Origin: Bacillus sp. sid0103
GTDB taxonomy: Bacteria; Bacillota; Bacilli; Bacillales_B; DSM-18226
Length of the DNA: 64,000 nucleotides
Reading direction: 5' to 3'
NCBI RefSeq assembly: GCF_019219025.1
Contig: NZ_JAHUWN010000002.1
Span: 62,001 to 126,000, forward strand
The notes under the pieces were generated by a model that saw nothing but the letters and a program-made list of their open reading frames with translations, did no database searches and was not told the DNA's origin. Both the position numbers and the translations under genes were made by a program. Shown one piece after another: positions 51,575 through 59,759 of the stretch; the first letter of the stretch is position 1; every line of letters begins with the position of its first letter.

Positions 51575-51673
51575 TTACTGGCGGATGGCCCCGCTTTACT
51601 GCTGGATGGCCCCACTTTACTGGCGGATAACCTAACCTCCCTTTACTGGCGGAAGTTCTACTTTACTCTCGGA
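51575..51673. repeat. 21-bp tandem array, core TTTACTGGCGGA (5 units)
   Basis: Cores start at 51575, 51596, 51617, 51643 and 51663. The first three keep a 21-base step and the later ones are 26 and 20. Same family as 46433-46546, 5 kb away. Confidence 0.8.
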
Positions 51674-51726
51674 AAGCCACTTCCAACTTGCGATGACCCT
51701 CCCATTCACGCATTAGTCTCTGTTTA

Positions 51727-52020
51727 TCAAAGCTTCCAAGTTGGGAAGTCAGTTTCTTTTTGTTTTTCATACTCCTTCATTCTAGAGTAGGAGTTTGACA
51801 GTTTTGATAGAATGTATCCCTGGGGGCTTGGTATTTCCATTTGCTTGCTTAACTCTTGAATTTTAATGTTAGTAAACATTTTTGAAACTTGAGCTAGATG
51901 TTCAATCGTGTCCATTAGTTTAGGGTTATCGTTGTAATTGCTTTTTGCAATAAAGTAAATATAATCAAGTTTGTTCCTTATATCCTTTAATGTCTCGAGA
52001 TTAAATGGTTCAGTTGACAT
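51727..52020 (-). CDS. Hypothetical helical protein (97 aa)
   Basis: A soluble, mostly helical protein: LKDIRNKLDYIYFIAK, then DTIEHLAQVSKMFTN, then KIQELSKQMEIPSPQGYI. GGGGGG lies seven to eight bases before the ATG. I do not recognise a family. Its transcript would run through the 21-bp repeat array before reaching a terminator, so the array is probably in its 3' untranslated region. Confidence 0.6.
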   Translation of the reverse strand: MSTEPFNLETLKDIRNKLDYIYFIAKSNYNDNPKLMDTIEHLAQVSKMFTNIKIQELSKQMEIPSPQGYILSKLSNSYSRMKEYEKQKETDFPTWKL

Positions 52021-52199
52021 TACATTCCCCCCTTATCCTTAAGCATATGGAACAAACGGTAATTATGAACAAAATCCCAAAAATAAATTTTAGAGACATA
52101 AATTGAAATAGCATATAAAATGCACTGGAAACTTCCCAATCCGTTTTCTACATGTATTTTTTAGGAATACTATGAACTTAAAAAAAGGCAGGAAACTAA

Positions 52200-52814
52200 A
52201 TGAAAATTAACAATATCGAACTCTCAGAAAGCAATCTAAGTGATTTAAATAATGTCTATCAACGATTATTATCAGACTTTCCGGCGAATGAATTAAAAGA
52301 TTACAATCACCTTAAATCGCTCCTAGCGAAAGGGAAATATAAATTACTCTTGGCAACCAATAAAGAAGAAATCGTTGGCTATGCCTTTATTTATGAATTT
52401 GAACATATCCCTGTGATTTGGCTTGATTATTTGGCAATCGATAAGCGATTCCAGAATCTTGGGTATGGGAGCCTCATATTTAATAAAATTCTTCAATCAA
52501 AACAGGCCGGAATATTTGTCGAAGTGGAAAAACCCGAATGCGATGAGCATGCGAGAGTACAACAAATAAGACGGATAAACTTTTACGAAAGATTGGGCGC
52601 CAAGAGATTACATATCCCTTATAAACTCCCCACCAACGATGGCGGGTTTCCAATGTACCTGTATTTTAGACCCACATCTAACCTGCATCGATTGCCAAAG
52701 GAACAAATACAAGCTGCAATCGCAGAGGTTTTTGGAAATATTCATTCTGATGTATCTGATCGAAATGCCATTTTAGATGAAATTTCCACGTTCATTGACG
52801 ATGAATATGTTTGA
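52200..52814 (+). CDS. GNAT family N-acetyltransferase
   Basis: An acetyl-CoA-dependent transferase of 204 residues. The GNAT core spans about residues 1-155: GYAFIYEFE, then WLDYLAIDKRFQNLGYGSLIFNK with the acetyl-CoA binding motif (R/Q-x-x-G-x-G/A), then NFYERLGAKRL. A C-terminal extension of about 45 residues is helical. The acceptor substrate is unknown. The ribosome site (GGCAGGAAA) is moderate. Single gene with its own terminator. Confidence 0.85.
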   Translation: MKINNIELSESNLSDLNNVYQRLLSDFPANELKDYNHLKSLLAKGKYKLLLATNKEEIVGYAFIYEFEHIPVIWLDYLAIDKRFQNLGYGSLIFNKILQSKQAGIFVEVEKPECDEHARVQQIRRINFYERLGAKRLHIPYKLPTNDGGFPMYLYFRPTSNLHRLPKEQIQAAIAEVFGNIHSDVSDRNAILDEISTFIDDEYV

Positions 52815-52821
52815 TAAAAAG

Positions 52822-52862
52822 AAAAGCAGAAGTTTAGCCGTTTGGCTGCTTCTGCTTTTCGA
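52822..52862 (+). terminator. Terminator after acetyltransferase gene
   Basis: AAAAGCAGAAG (52822-52832) pairs perfectly with CTTCTGCTTTT (52849-52859). Confidence 0.85.
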
Positions 52863-52877
52863 TCTGTTGCCATGGCT

Positions 52878-52925
52878 ATAGTGACAAGTTCACAGTTTGT
52901 TTGAAATGGTATGGAGAACTTTTGA
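52878..52925. repeat. Intergenic element, copy 1 (paired with 54835-54885)
   Basis: A stretch containing AAGTTCACAGTTTGTTTGAA followed by GAACTTTTG is shared with 54835-54885. GTGACAAGTTCAC inside it is a near-palindrome. Copy 1 ends about 75 bases before the GerPF-like gene. Confidence 0.6.
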
Positions 52926-52998
52926 ACAGGACCAATTGCGAACATAAAAAAGGAAATTCGCATATAGTAAGATATTACAATGCAAAGGATGTTCTTCT

Positions 52999-53217
52999 AT
53001 GTCAGAATTTCCAGTTCCAGTGAAGATTGATTCCATCAGTGGCGGTGTTGTCCAATTTGGCGCTTCATTGTTTGTTTCTCCTAAAAGCGCCATAAAAACT
53101 ACACATGGCTCAGGTTCTACCAATACAGGGGTTCATGTCACAACGATCAATGGTCAAAGTACCTCCACTTCCATTAATTCCGATCTATTTGACCAACCCA
53201 TCGTTCACGATAACTAA
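52999..53217 (+). CDS. GerPA/GerPF-family spore germination protein
   Basis: A 72-residue protein of the GerPA/GerPF family, small spore proteins needed for germinant passage through the coat. Family features are the N-terminal VKIDSISGGVVQFGASLFVSP, a glycine/serine-rich GSGSTNTG turn and the end DLFDQPIVHDN. It is alone rather than in a gerPABCDEF operon, as with isolated family members such as B. subtilis YpzD. It is probably made in the mother cell during sporulation; I did not find a clear SigK or SigE promoter. Confidence 0.82.
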   Translation: MSEFPVPVKIDSISGGVVQFGASLFVSPKSAIKTTHGSGSTNTGVHVTTINGQSTSTSINSDLFDQPIVHDN

Positions 53218-53499
53218 CCATGGTCAATCGGGAAAAGGTTGGGGAATTCCTCCTGCACGCCCACTCAAAAAAATACATTTCACACAACTTACTAGACACG
53301 CAGAGAAAATTCCCCCACCTTCATTTAACCTCCTAAAAAAGGTAAAAAAAACGTCTAATTATCTACATTTTTATAGTTTTTTCAACATATATAGTTACTT
53401 CGAGAAAAAAGGGATCACGGAAGAATTATTGAGTTCAACTGTAACCAATGTGGAAACCACTTCGGATGGCTAGAACTAGTTCAATCCATAATATCAATA
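53218..53499. other. Non-coding stretch after GerPF-like gene
   Basis: About 280 bases without a supported gene. A short frame from about 53398 encodes a CxxC segment (FNCNQCGNHFGWLELV) but has no start codon or ribosome site, so it may be a relic. Confidence 0.35.
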
Positions 53500-53528
53500 A
53501 AAACCAAGGGATAATCCCTTGGTTTTAA
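53500..53528. terminator. Terminator near the end of DinB-like gene
   Basis: AAAACCAAGGGA (53500-53511) pairs perfectly with TCCCTTGGTTTT (53515-53526). It can serve either strand. Confidence 0.8.
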
Positions 53529-53550
53529 CTTTTTGGAGCAGCCCCGTCAT

Positions 53551-54069
53551 TCACCAGTTCATTTTCTTACGTAAATTAGTAATATGTGCAAAATGATGCC
53601 GGCCATGCCATGCGTAAATTCCGATATTTCTTCCGACAGAAACTTGACCCGATTCTGGATGGATAAAGGTTCTTTTCATATCCTCAGGTGATAGGCAGCG
53701 CAAAAGGTTGACCAAACGGATATGCAGTGCCTCAAGTAATGACAGCGAAGTGTCCACAGACAAGTTGGAATCAGATAACTCAGCCCACTGCCCTTCTTCG
53801 TAAGGCTTTATCACAGGGTTATCCTCGGTAAGTGCCAATTTAAAACGAATATAGGCATTCATATGACTATCGGCAAGATGATGTACAACTTGGCGAATCG
53901 TCCACCCGCCTGAGCGATAGGGGATATCGAGTTGTTCATCATTCAAATCCTTCACCGCATCCCTTAGTAGACTCGGTAATTCCTCCATCTCCTTGATCCA
54001 ACCATCAATCTCACCAAAGGTAATCTCACCATCAAATTCAAACCTTCCAATTGGGTATCTCACATCCAT
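53551..54069 (-). CDS. DinB/YfiT-family metal-dependent hydrolase or transferase
   Basis: A 172-residue four-helix-bundle protein of the DinB superfamily, very like B. subtilis YfiT, annotated as a putative metal-dependent hydrolase and possible thiol transferase. The three metal-ligand histidines are visible in [10 protein letters not shown] and in [11 protein letters not shown]. The N-terminal [11 protein letters not shown] segment is typical. The second ATG (54069) is chosen because AGGAGG lies seven bases before it, while the first is adjacent to that site. Single gene. Confidence 0.88.
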   Translation of the reverse strand: MDVRYPIGRFEFDGEITFGEIDGWIKEMEELPSLLRDAVKDLNDEQLDIPYRSGGWTIRQVVHHLADSHMNAYIRFKLALTEDNPVIKPYEEGQWAELSDSNLSVDTSLSLLEALHIRLVNLLRCLSPEDMKRTFIHPESGQVSVGRNIGIYAWHGRHHFAHITNLRKKMNW

Positions 54070-54190
54070 TCCCATTCCTCCTCAATGTTCAGTCAACATA
54101 CAGGTTACTCGAATCATTTCTCAATCTTATTCATATACCTATGCACACTCTATTCTACTTAATTCTCTATGTACTTTTCGAATTAAATGC

Positions 54191-54226
54191 AAAAGACGAT
54201 TCAGATTATAGCCCGAATCGTCTTTT
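54191..54226 (-). terminator. Terminator after DoxX gene
   Basis: AAAAGACGATTC (54191-54202) pairs perfectly with GAATCGTCTTTT (54215-54226). It sits 14 bases past the stop of the frameshift-restored DoxX frame, which supports that longer reading. Confidence 0.85.
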
Positions 54227-54239
54227 GATTGGTAATTAT

Positions 54240-54754
54240 TTATGCACTTACTTGTGCTTTTTCGTGACCAGGTCCTTTTTTGCTAGTCTTTTTGATGAAA
54301 GGAATCACCCAGCGGTCTAAACCGTTCGACCTGCATTGTAACCAGCAGTTAGAATGATGAAACCAAGGAAAATGTCTCTTGGGTTGTGAGATACGGTACC
54401 TGCTAAGAAGAAACTGAAGTTCATCACTAGACCAAAGAACATCGCTGTTGTTGTTAAGCATCCGAGAATTAACCCTAAGCCGATTAATGTTTCGCCCCAA
54501 GGAACGATGACGTTGAAGACATCTACATTTGGCAGTGCAAAGTGTTTTAAGAAGTCTACATACCAGCTAAATACCATGGCCCCATCTGGACCCTTTACCG
54601 GGTTGGCGATGGCTCCTTTTAAGAATCCAGAAGCATCGAAGCCACCGGTTAATTTATGAAAACCTGCTGTGAACCAAGAATAGCCAAGGTATAATCGTAA
54701 GACAGTTAAGATAGCCGCTGCAATTTTGTTTTCTCTTAAAAACGTATTAAACAT
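54240..54754 (-). CDS. DoxX family membrane protein, 3' end frameshifted
   Basis: A four-helix membrane protein of the DoxX family, which is linked to thiosulfate or quinone metabolism and oxidative-stress complexes. Features: LRLYLGYSWFTAGFHKLTGG, VPWGETLIGLGLILG and the last helix. The frame opened at 54754 ends prematurely at NAGRTV (54317). In the next frame the family C-terminus continues as GLDRWVIPFIKKT to a stop at 54240. One missing T (CGAACGG for CGATACGG, near 54332) would give NAGRYGLDRW. The loss is either a real mutation or a sequencing error. The start has no strong ribosome site. Confidence 0.8.
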
Positions 54755-54834
54755 GATTTCATTCCGCCCTTCAATATTTATTTGTTCTTTATGATTACAC
54801 TATATTCCTTTTTTCTATTAAACAACATGGGTAT

Positions 54835-54885
54835 AGTGTCAAGTTCACAGTTTGTTTGAAATGTTTTGACGAACTTTTGGACGAC
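54835..54885. repeat. Intergenic element, copy 2 (paired with 52878-52925)
   Basis: Shares AAGTTCACAGTTTGTTTGAA and a GAACTTTTG tail with copy 1, in the same orientation, 2 kb away. It lies in the spacer upstream of the DoxX gene. Confidence 0.6.
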
Positions 54886-54954
54886 TTCAGGAAGTCCATT
54901 TTTATGGGGAACAGTCCCTAAAAATAACTCCCCTTTGACCTATTCCAAAAGTGT

Positions 54955-54967
54955 GGTGCCTGACACC
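54955..54967. repeat. GGTGCCTGACACC repeat copy
   Basis: A perfect copy of the dispersed 13-mer, just past the terminator of the gene at 54987. Confidence 0.8.
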
Positions 54968-54970
54968 AAC

Positions 54971-55002
54971 AAAAAAATCCCAGCAGTCAGCAACTGGGAT
55001 CA
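54971..55002 (-). terminator. Terminator overlapping the stop codon of the 81-aa gene
   Basis: ATCCCAG and CTGGGAT arms (54978-54984 and 54995-55001) form a hairpin followed by seven T on the minus strand. The TGA stop at 54987-54989 is inside the loop. Confidence 0.75.
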
Positions 55003-55232
55003 TTTGTTTCTGCATCAGGTAAAAAAATTCCGCCTAGATACTCGGCATGTTCGAGATATTGGATCACAAAGTCTGTTAATGACATCGCGATACCTGTATC
55101 TTCTAACCAATAATCATAGCTATTGGCCAGTGTTTTTTTGATTAGGTCGTTATGCAGCCAATTAGGTGCCAGTTGATGATCAATACTGGCAAGGATTTCA
55201 GCAATCTCCTCGGTTGTGGTTATGTTTAACAC
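54987..55232 (-). CDS. Hypothetical acidic protein (81 aa)
   Basis: A soluble acidic protein: TTTEEIAEILASIDHQLAP, then YDYWLEDTGIAMSLTDFVIQ, then YLGGIFLPDAETNDPSC. No family was recognised. Start is doubtful: GTG at 55232 directly abuts AAGAAGG. The terminator hairpin overlaps the stop codon, which supports a real transcript of this length. Confidence 0.55.
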   Translation of the reverse strand: MLNITTTEEIAEILASIDHQLAPNWLHNDLIKKTLANSYDYWLEDTGIAMSLTDFVIQYLEHAEYLGGIFLPDAETNDPSC

Positions 55233-55383
55233 CTTCTTAGAAAAATGTTCATTTCACCTTTTCTAATCTATATTGTTATTTTCCCCAAAAATGCTAAAAC
55301 AGTGATCCTATTTTTGACGGTGCAATTGGGGACAAATTTTGTGATTGGTCTTATATTATTGCAACTCTATATATTCTCTAAAG

Positions 55384-55652
55384 ATATCTACAAACATTTA
55401 TCGTTTATCTACAAATTTGAGAGGATATCTACAATTTTCAAGAGAATATCAACAAAGTTGAGGGGATATCTACAATTTAAAGTGGATATCTACAAAATTA
55501 AAGAGGATATCTACAATTTTTCGAAGATATTTACAATTTTAAGTGGATATTTTAATTTTTTCAAAGATATCTACAGATCTTAAGTGGATATTTGCATTAT
55601 TACAAAGATATCTACAGATTTTAAGTGGATATCTTTGAGGATATCTACAATC
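55384..55652. repeat. 20-21-bp tandem array, core GATATCTACAA (14 units)
   Basis: Cores start at 55384, 55405, 55425, 55446, 55466, 55486, 55507, 55527, 55547, 55567, 55588, 55608 and 55629, a strict 20 or 21 base step, with a last copy at 55641. The core is (A/T)TATCTACA followed by A/T-rich spacers with GGA before it. This fills most of the gap before the MFS gene and explains a spurious open frame with repeated DIYK. Confidence 0.88.
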
Positions 55653-55759
55653 CCTCCAATTTCATGGGAAAATCATCCCTCTTGACACATAACCGAATTT
55701 GCTATAATATCTCTCAAGTTCAAGACTTTTACCGTACGAAACAAAAGGGGAGTGGATAT

Positions 55760-57109
55760 ATGAAGAGCAGAACCACCGTTATGATTAGCATCGTTCTTGC
55801 GATGCTGGTTGCGTCGATTGATGCGACGATTATGAATACAACGATGCCGATCATTGCCAAAGAGTTAGGGCGATTTGACTTGTATGCGTGGTCGTTTGCG
55901 TCCTATATGATTACCAGTACCATCCTTTCTCCTGTGGCTGGGAGATTATCAGATTTATTCGGCCGAAAAAAAGTATTCGGCTCTGGCATTCTACTATTTT
56001 TAATGGGATCGCTTATGTGCGGGATGTCGGCCAATATGATTCAATTAGTCATCTTCCGCGCTGTCCAGGGAATTGGAGCAGGATTTATGATGCCGTTCCC
56101 TGCCATTATTGCCGGTGACCTGTTTTCAGTCGAAAAACGAGGAAAAATCCAAGCGTTATTTACGGCGATGTGGGGGCTATCTGCTGTCCTTGCGCCATTA
56201 CTCGGATCCTTTTTCGTTGAGTTTATGACTTGGCGATGGATTTTCTTTGTGAACTTACCGGTTTGTTTAATCGCATTTGTGACGCTTCTTCCTTACAAAG
56301 AAAACTACCAACCCAAAAAAGCGAAGGTCGACTACATTGGCGCAATTCTATTCGCCGTCGGTGTCACGTTCCTTCTATTAGATACCATCGTAAAAGAAAA
56401 TCGCATTCTTTACTTGTTGATCGGACTTGTCTTTCTCGTTGTGTTTTATTTTTACGAGAAAAAACAAACATCACCAATTGTTCCGCTCTCTATGTTTAAA
56501 AATAAGATGATTTCACGGATTAACATCAACGCCTTTATTGGAACAACCGCCTTATTCGGAACCGCTAGTTTCATCCCACTGTTTTTACAGAATATCGCTG
56601 GACTTTCATTATTCTTGAGCGGTGTGGCCTTACTCGGCACGGCGGTTGGCTGGATGGCTGCTGCCGTACCTGCGGGTAAATGGATTCTCAAGTACGGATA
56701 TCGGACCTTGTTAATCATCGGAAATGCGTTACTATTCGGATCAGGGGCATTGTTGACCCAACTCAATCCAAGCCATGGTTTTTGGTTTGTGTTTCTTGTC
56801 ATGTTCGTGCAAGGACTCGCGTTCGGCTTACTAACCACGGTCGGAATGATCGGCGTTCAGCAGCTCGTCGGTGCCCATGAACGTGGAATCTCAACTTCCT
56901 TCTTCATGTTCTGCCGGAATATGGGGACGGCAATCGGCGTCACCGTCATGGGTGCGTTATTAACTAGCGGCTCCGATTTCATGCACGGCATCCATCATCT
57001 GTTCCTATTCGGGTTCATTGGCAGTATCTTAGCGTTACTAACCTCCTTCCTTATTCAGAGGGATCCATCCGAGCAAAAAAGCATCAACCCTAGACCGAAA
57101 GTAAGCTAG
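55760..57109 (+). CDS. MFS drug exporter (EmrB/QacA, DHA2 family)
   Basis: A multidrug exporter of the DHA2 type. Features: SIDATIMNTTMPIIAKELG in helix 1 with the conserved Asp, GRLSDLFGRKKVF between helices 2 and 3, AVQGIGAGFMMPFP in helix 4 and RWIFFVNLPVCLIAF in helix 6. At 449 residues it has about 12-14 helices. The ATG at 55760 follows AAGGGGAG; a longer frame begins inside the tandem repeats and is rejected. A perfect terminator follows. The substrate range is unknown. Confidence 0.9.
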   Translation: MKSRTTVMISIVLAMLVASIDATIMNTTMPIIAKELGRFDLYAWSFASYMITSTILSPVAGRLSDLFGRKKVFGSGILLFLMGSLMCGMSANMIQLVIFRAVQGIGAGFMMPFPAIIAGDLFSVEKRGKIQALFTAMWGLSAVLAPLLGSFFVEFMTWRWIFFVNLPVCLIAFVTLLPYKENYQPKKAKVDYIGAILFAVGVTFLLLDTIVKENRILYLLIGLVFLVVFYFYEKKQTSPIVPLSMFKNKMISRININAFIGTTALFGTASFIPLFLQNIAGLSLFLSGVALLGTAVGWMAAAVPAGKWILKYGYRTLLIIGNALLFGSGALLTQLNPSHGFWFVFLVMFVQGLAFGLLTTVGMIGVQQLVGAHERGISTSFFMFCRNMGTAIGVTVMGALLTSGSDFMHGIHHLFLFGFIGSILALLTSFLIQRDPSEQKSINPRPKVS

Positions 57110-57136
57110 TTGGTCGCTTAACTTATTAAATAACCC

Positions 57137-57172
57137 AAAAAGGGCTTGGAGTTTTCCTCCAAGCCCTTTTTG
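57137..57172. terminator. Bidirectional terminator between MFS and NlpC/P60 genes
   Basis: AAAAAGGGCTTGGAG (57137-57151) pairs perfectly with CTCCAAGCCCTTTTT (57157-57171). Confidence 0.92.
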
Positions 57173-57187
57173 CGATTCATTTATATT

Positions 57188-58423
57188 TTAATGCAATACT
57201 CGTGCTGCTGTTGTAAATCTAGATGGATTATATGTAGCAATTTTTACAACATCTCCCGTTTGCGGAGCATGAATATATTTGCCGCCTCCAATATAGATGC
57301 CGACATGGTGCGCAGGGTTGCCCCTAAATACCAAATCACCTTTCTGTACATTATACGGAGAAATTTGGGTTCCAACATCCTGTTGGTCACGAGAGACCCT
57401 CGGAAGAGAAATCCCAACAGAACGGAACACATATTGGGTGAACCCTGAACAGTCAAACCCGTTTGGAGATGTTCCGCCCCATACATAAGGAACACCCAAA
57501 TATTTTTTAGCAAATGCTATTAACTCATTTGCATCTCCAGAGTTAGTGACTGTTTCCTCCGGTGTATCGGATTTGGATGGTTTTTTTGCTGGAGAATCTT
57601 GTTTCGGTTGGCTTGGGCTTTCTGGTGCTGGTTGCTGTGCTCTTTCTGGTGCTTGTTGCTGCGCTCTTTCTTGCGCCTCTTGACGTGCTCTTTCTTGTGC
57701 TTCACGTTGTGCTCTTTCTAGTGCTTCTTGTCGTGCTTTATCTTGAGCATTTTTTTCTGTTTGTTGGTGAGCTAGTTGCGTTTGTTGTTGCTTTAAGGTA
57801 TTTTTTGATTCTGCCAATACGGTTTTAATTTCTTCTTTATCTGCTTCAATCTGCTTCTGTTCAGAAACTAAGTCATCCTGGCTCTTTTTTAATTGGCCTA
57901 ATTCGTTTTCAAGCTTTTCCTCTGCACCTAGTAAGTTTTCTTCTTTTTTAGCAAGAGCCTTCATGATATCTGTATTACTATCAAGAATTTGCATAATCGC
58001 AGTAGAGCGAGTTAATAGCTGGGAAAAACTTTTAGATGAAAGGATAAATTCTGCGTATGTGATCATCGGCTGTTGACCTTGTTCCTGCATAGTTTTTAGT
58101 CTTGCAGAATAATAGGTTTTGTTTGTTTCTAAGTCTTTTTTTGCTCTTTCAATTTCAGCCTTTGTTTTTACGATCTGACCTTGTTGTGCTTTAATATCAT
58201 CGTTTAGTTGTTTGCTCTTTTCCATTCCAATGATGATTCGGTCGTCTAGTTGTTGAATCTTATTTTCTATGTCTTCAATTTGATTTTGTGTTTCTGTTAT
58301 TTTTCCTTTTGTCTCATTGATCTGTTCTTGCGTAATAGTTGGACTTGCAAAAGTAGGAGTTGCTTGAAAGATCGAAGTCAATAGAGCAACTGATACCGAA
58401 TATATTAATAATTTCTTTTTCAT
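57188..58423 (-). CDS. CwlO-like D,L-endopeptidase (coiled coil + NlpC/P60)
   Basis: An exported peptidoglycan hydrolase of 411 residues. A signal peptide (1-26) is followed by a long coiled coil (about 30-225), a low-complexity linker of Ala, Arg, Gln, Glu and Pro with repeated ERAQ/ERAR (about 226-290), and an NlpC/P60 domain (about 300-411). Catalytic Cys is in GFDCSGFTQYVF and His in NPAHHVGIYIG. It cuts between D-Glu and the diamino acid in stem peptides. The plan matches B. subtilis CwlO, which is essential for lateral wall growth, activated by FtsEX and controlled by WalR. A WalR-like box lies upstream. Confidence 0.88.
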   Translation of the reverse strand: MKKKLLIYSVSVALLTSIFQATPTFASPTITQEQINETKGKITETQNQIEDIENKIQQLDDRIIIGMEKSKQLNDDIKAQQGQIVKTKAEIERAKKDLETNKTYYSARLKTMQEQGQQPMITYAEFILSSKSFSQLLTRSTAIMQILDSNTDIMKALAKKEENLLGAEEKLENELGQLKKSQDDLVSEQKQIEADKEEIKTVLAESKNTLKQQQTQLAHQQTEKNAQDKARQEALERAQREAQERARQEAQERAQQQAPERAQQPAPESPSQPKQDSPAKKPSKSDTPEETVTNSGDANELIAFAKKYLGVPYVWGGTSPNGFDCSGFTQYVFRSVGISLPRVSRDQQDVGTQISPYNVQKGDLVFRGNPAHHVGIYIGGGKYIHAPQTGDVVKIATYNPSRFTTAARVLH

Positions 58424-58516
58424 TCCATTCTCACCTTTTCTTCAAGAAAATTTTTCCGATTTATATATTTATAGTTTAAATTTCCAAGAGAATAATAACA
58501 ATGGTACTGGTGAAAA

Positions 58517-58533
58517 TGTAATGAATTTGTAAT
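58517..58533. promoter_or_regulatory. WalR-box-like repeat upstream of the NlpC/P60 gene
   Basis: TGTAAT-N5-TGTAAT on the plus strand matches the WalR consensus TGTWAH-N5-TGTWAH exactly and is followed by another TGTTAT. It lies 94 bases before the start codon, on the strand opposite the gene. Confidence 0.45.
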
Positions 58534-58635
58534 GTTATGTAGAAACTTCATAGAAAGAGTCGAATAAATTACATATTTTTCGTGAAAGTATCTTATCTTT
58601 CGTCATTCATCTTTTATATAGAGGGTCTAAATGCC

Positions 58636-58671
58636 CATAAAAAAACTCGAAGAATACGGACTTCGAGTTTG
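58636..58671 (-). terminator. Terminator after aminoglycoside adenylyltransferase gene
   Basis: AAACTCGAAG (58643-58652) pairs with CTTCGAGTTT (58661-58670), and the minus transcript ends in seven T. Confidence 0.85.
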
Positions 58672-58716
58672 GTACTGGATTTTGTTTAAAAAGAATTACA
58701 CCTATCTTTAAGTAGA

Positions 58717-59589
58717 TTAATAGATTTCATTAGCATTTGGCGATAAGGTTTCTATATGCTTTAGATATGCCGTGACACGCTTATCTTCTTCATATGGGTA
58801 TTCAAAATTTAAACTCTCTGCAACATCCATTGCTGTAGTACGAAACAAATGAGCCATAGTAAATAATGCTCTCCATACATCTTCATAACTTCCTTTGGCA
58901 TAAGTGGAAAGAAGCTCCTGCCAACTCTGTTCTGAGAGAAATCTCTCTAAATATTTACCGCATTTACCTACGCTGATGGAAAAGTCCGTTTGTATTCCTA
59001 CCTTCCATTCAAGCATTTTCATTAGCATTGGTCTGACGTGTTGATTAAGATGCTCTTGTGCATAAAGAATTTCCCTTCTCCACAAACCTTTGGCTACATA
59101 AGTGGCGACCCACCAAAATTCATTGCAACAATCAGCAAAGAATTCAGCAGATGGACGTTTTACCCAGTAATCCTCATCGATCGGTGGGGGGATTGAAGGA
59201 AGGCAATGATCCTTATCCATTAAAATAACCGTTAGCTTATCCTCTTTATAATATATGTCTGCCTCATCTAAGGGAATTAACATTAGATCAATCCGATTTC
59301 CATCTGTAAACTGCATTAAATAGGTGAACCGCCTTCCCAATCCTAGTGGAAACATCGACATCACTTCAGGCATTTGTATAATGATTCGTTCACCAAAAAC
59401 ATCGATCCAATCGTGGTTACATAAAAAAGAATCCAAATCGGTTACGAGATAAACAATATCAAAATCCTGAAACATATCTTTAGGAACATTCGGATTTGTT
59501 CGTGAACCATTCATTCCCACTGCACGAATTCGATCATCTTTTTCTGCTACTGTTAAAATTAATTTCATCATTTCGTGTTCTGTCCGCAT
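58717..59589 (-). CDS. Aminoglycoside 6-adenylyltransferase (AadK type)
   Basis: A cytoplasmic nucleotidyltransferase that transfers AMP from ATP to streptomycin-type aminoglycosides. It starts MRTEHEMMKLIL and contains AVGMNGSRTNPN and DFDIVYLVTD, which form the polymerase-beta-like catalytic site, plus NRIDLMLIP with the third acidic residue. At 290 residues it is close to chromosomal AadK of B. subtilis. GGAGG lies six bases before the ATG at 59589. It is a monocistronic, probably intrinsic resistance gene, with no mobile element nearby. Confidence 0.9.
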   Translation of the reverse strand: MRTEHEMMKLILTVAEKDDRIRAVGMNGSRTNPNVPKDMFQDFDIVYLVTDLDSFLCNHDWIDVFGERIIIQMPEVMSMFPLGLGRRFTYLMQFTDGNRIDLMLIPLDEADIYYKEDKLTVILMDKDHCLPSIPPPIDEDYWVKRPSAEFFADCCNEFWWVATYVAKGLWRREILYAQEHLNQHVRPMLMKMLEWKVGIQTDFSISVGKCGKYLERFLSEQSWQELLSTYAKGSYEDVWRALFTMAHLFRTTAMDVAESLNFEYPYEEDKRVTAYLKHIETLSPNANEIY

Positions 59590-59759
59590 TTCTTTCCTCC
59601 AATGCATTTATAATCTTGTTAAGGGTTCCTATATCAGTTAAAGGAGATGATAGGATAGATTAACCTGTCATTGAAATAACTCCTTTAAAAACTTTAATCT
59701 ATAGTAAAAGATTTAAATATTTGTATAAAAAATTCCTTCTTTTATGAATGCGAGGCTGA

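Noticed and set aside
53105..53473. 122-codon open frame overlapping the GerPF-like gene
   Set aside because: It starts within a recognisable gene in another frame, has no ribosome site and low-complexity content.
53398..53510. Short CxxC-containing frame (FNCNQCGNHFGW)
   Set aside because: No start codon, in-frame stop just upstream and no ribosome site; at best a relic.
55245..55583. Plus-strand open frame of 112 codons
   Set aside because: It reads through the GATATCTACAA tandem array (repeated DIYK) and has no ribosome site. The repeat explains the open frame.
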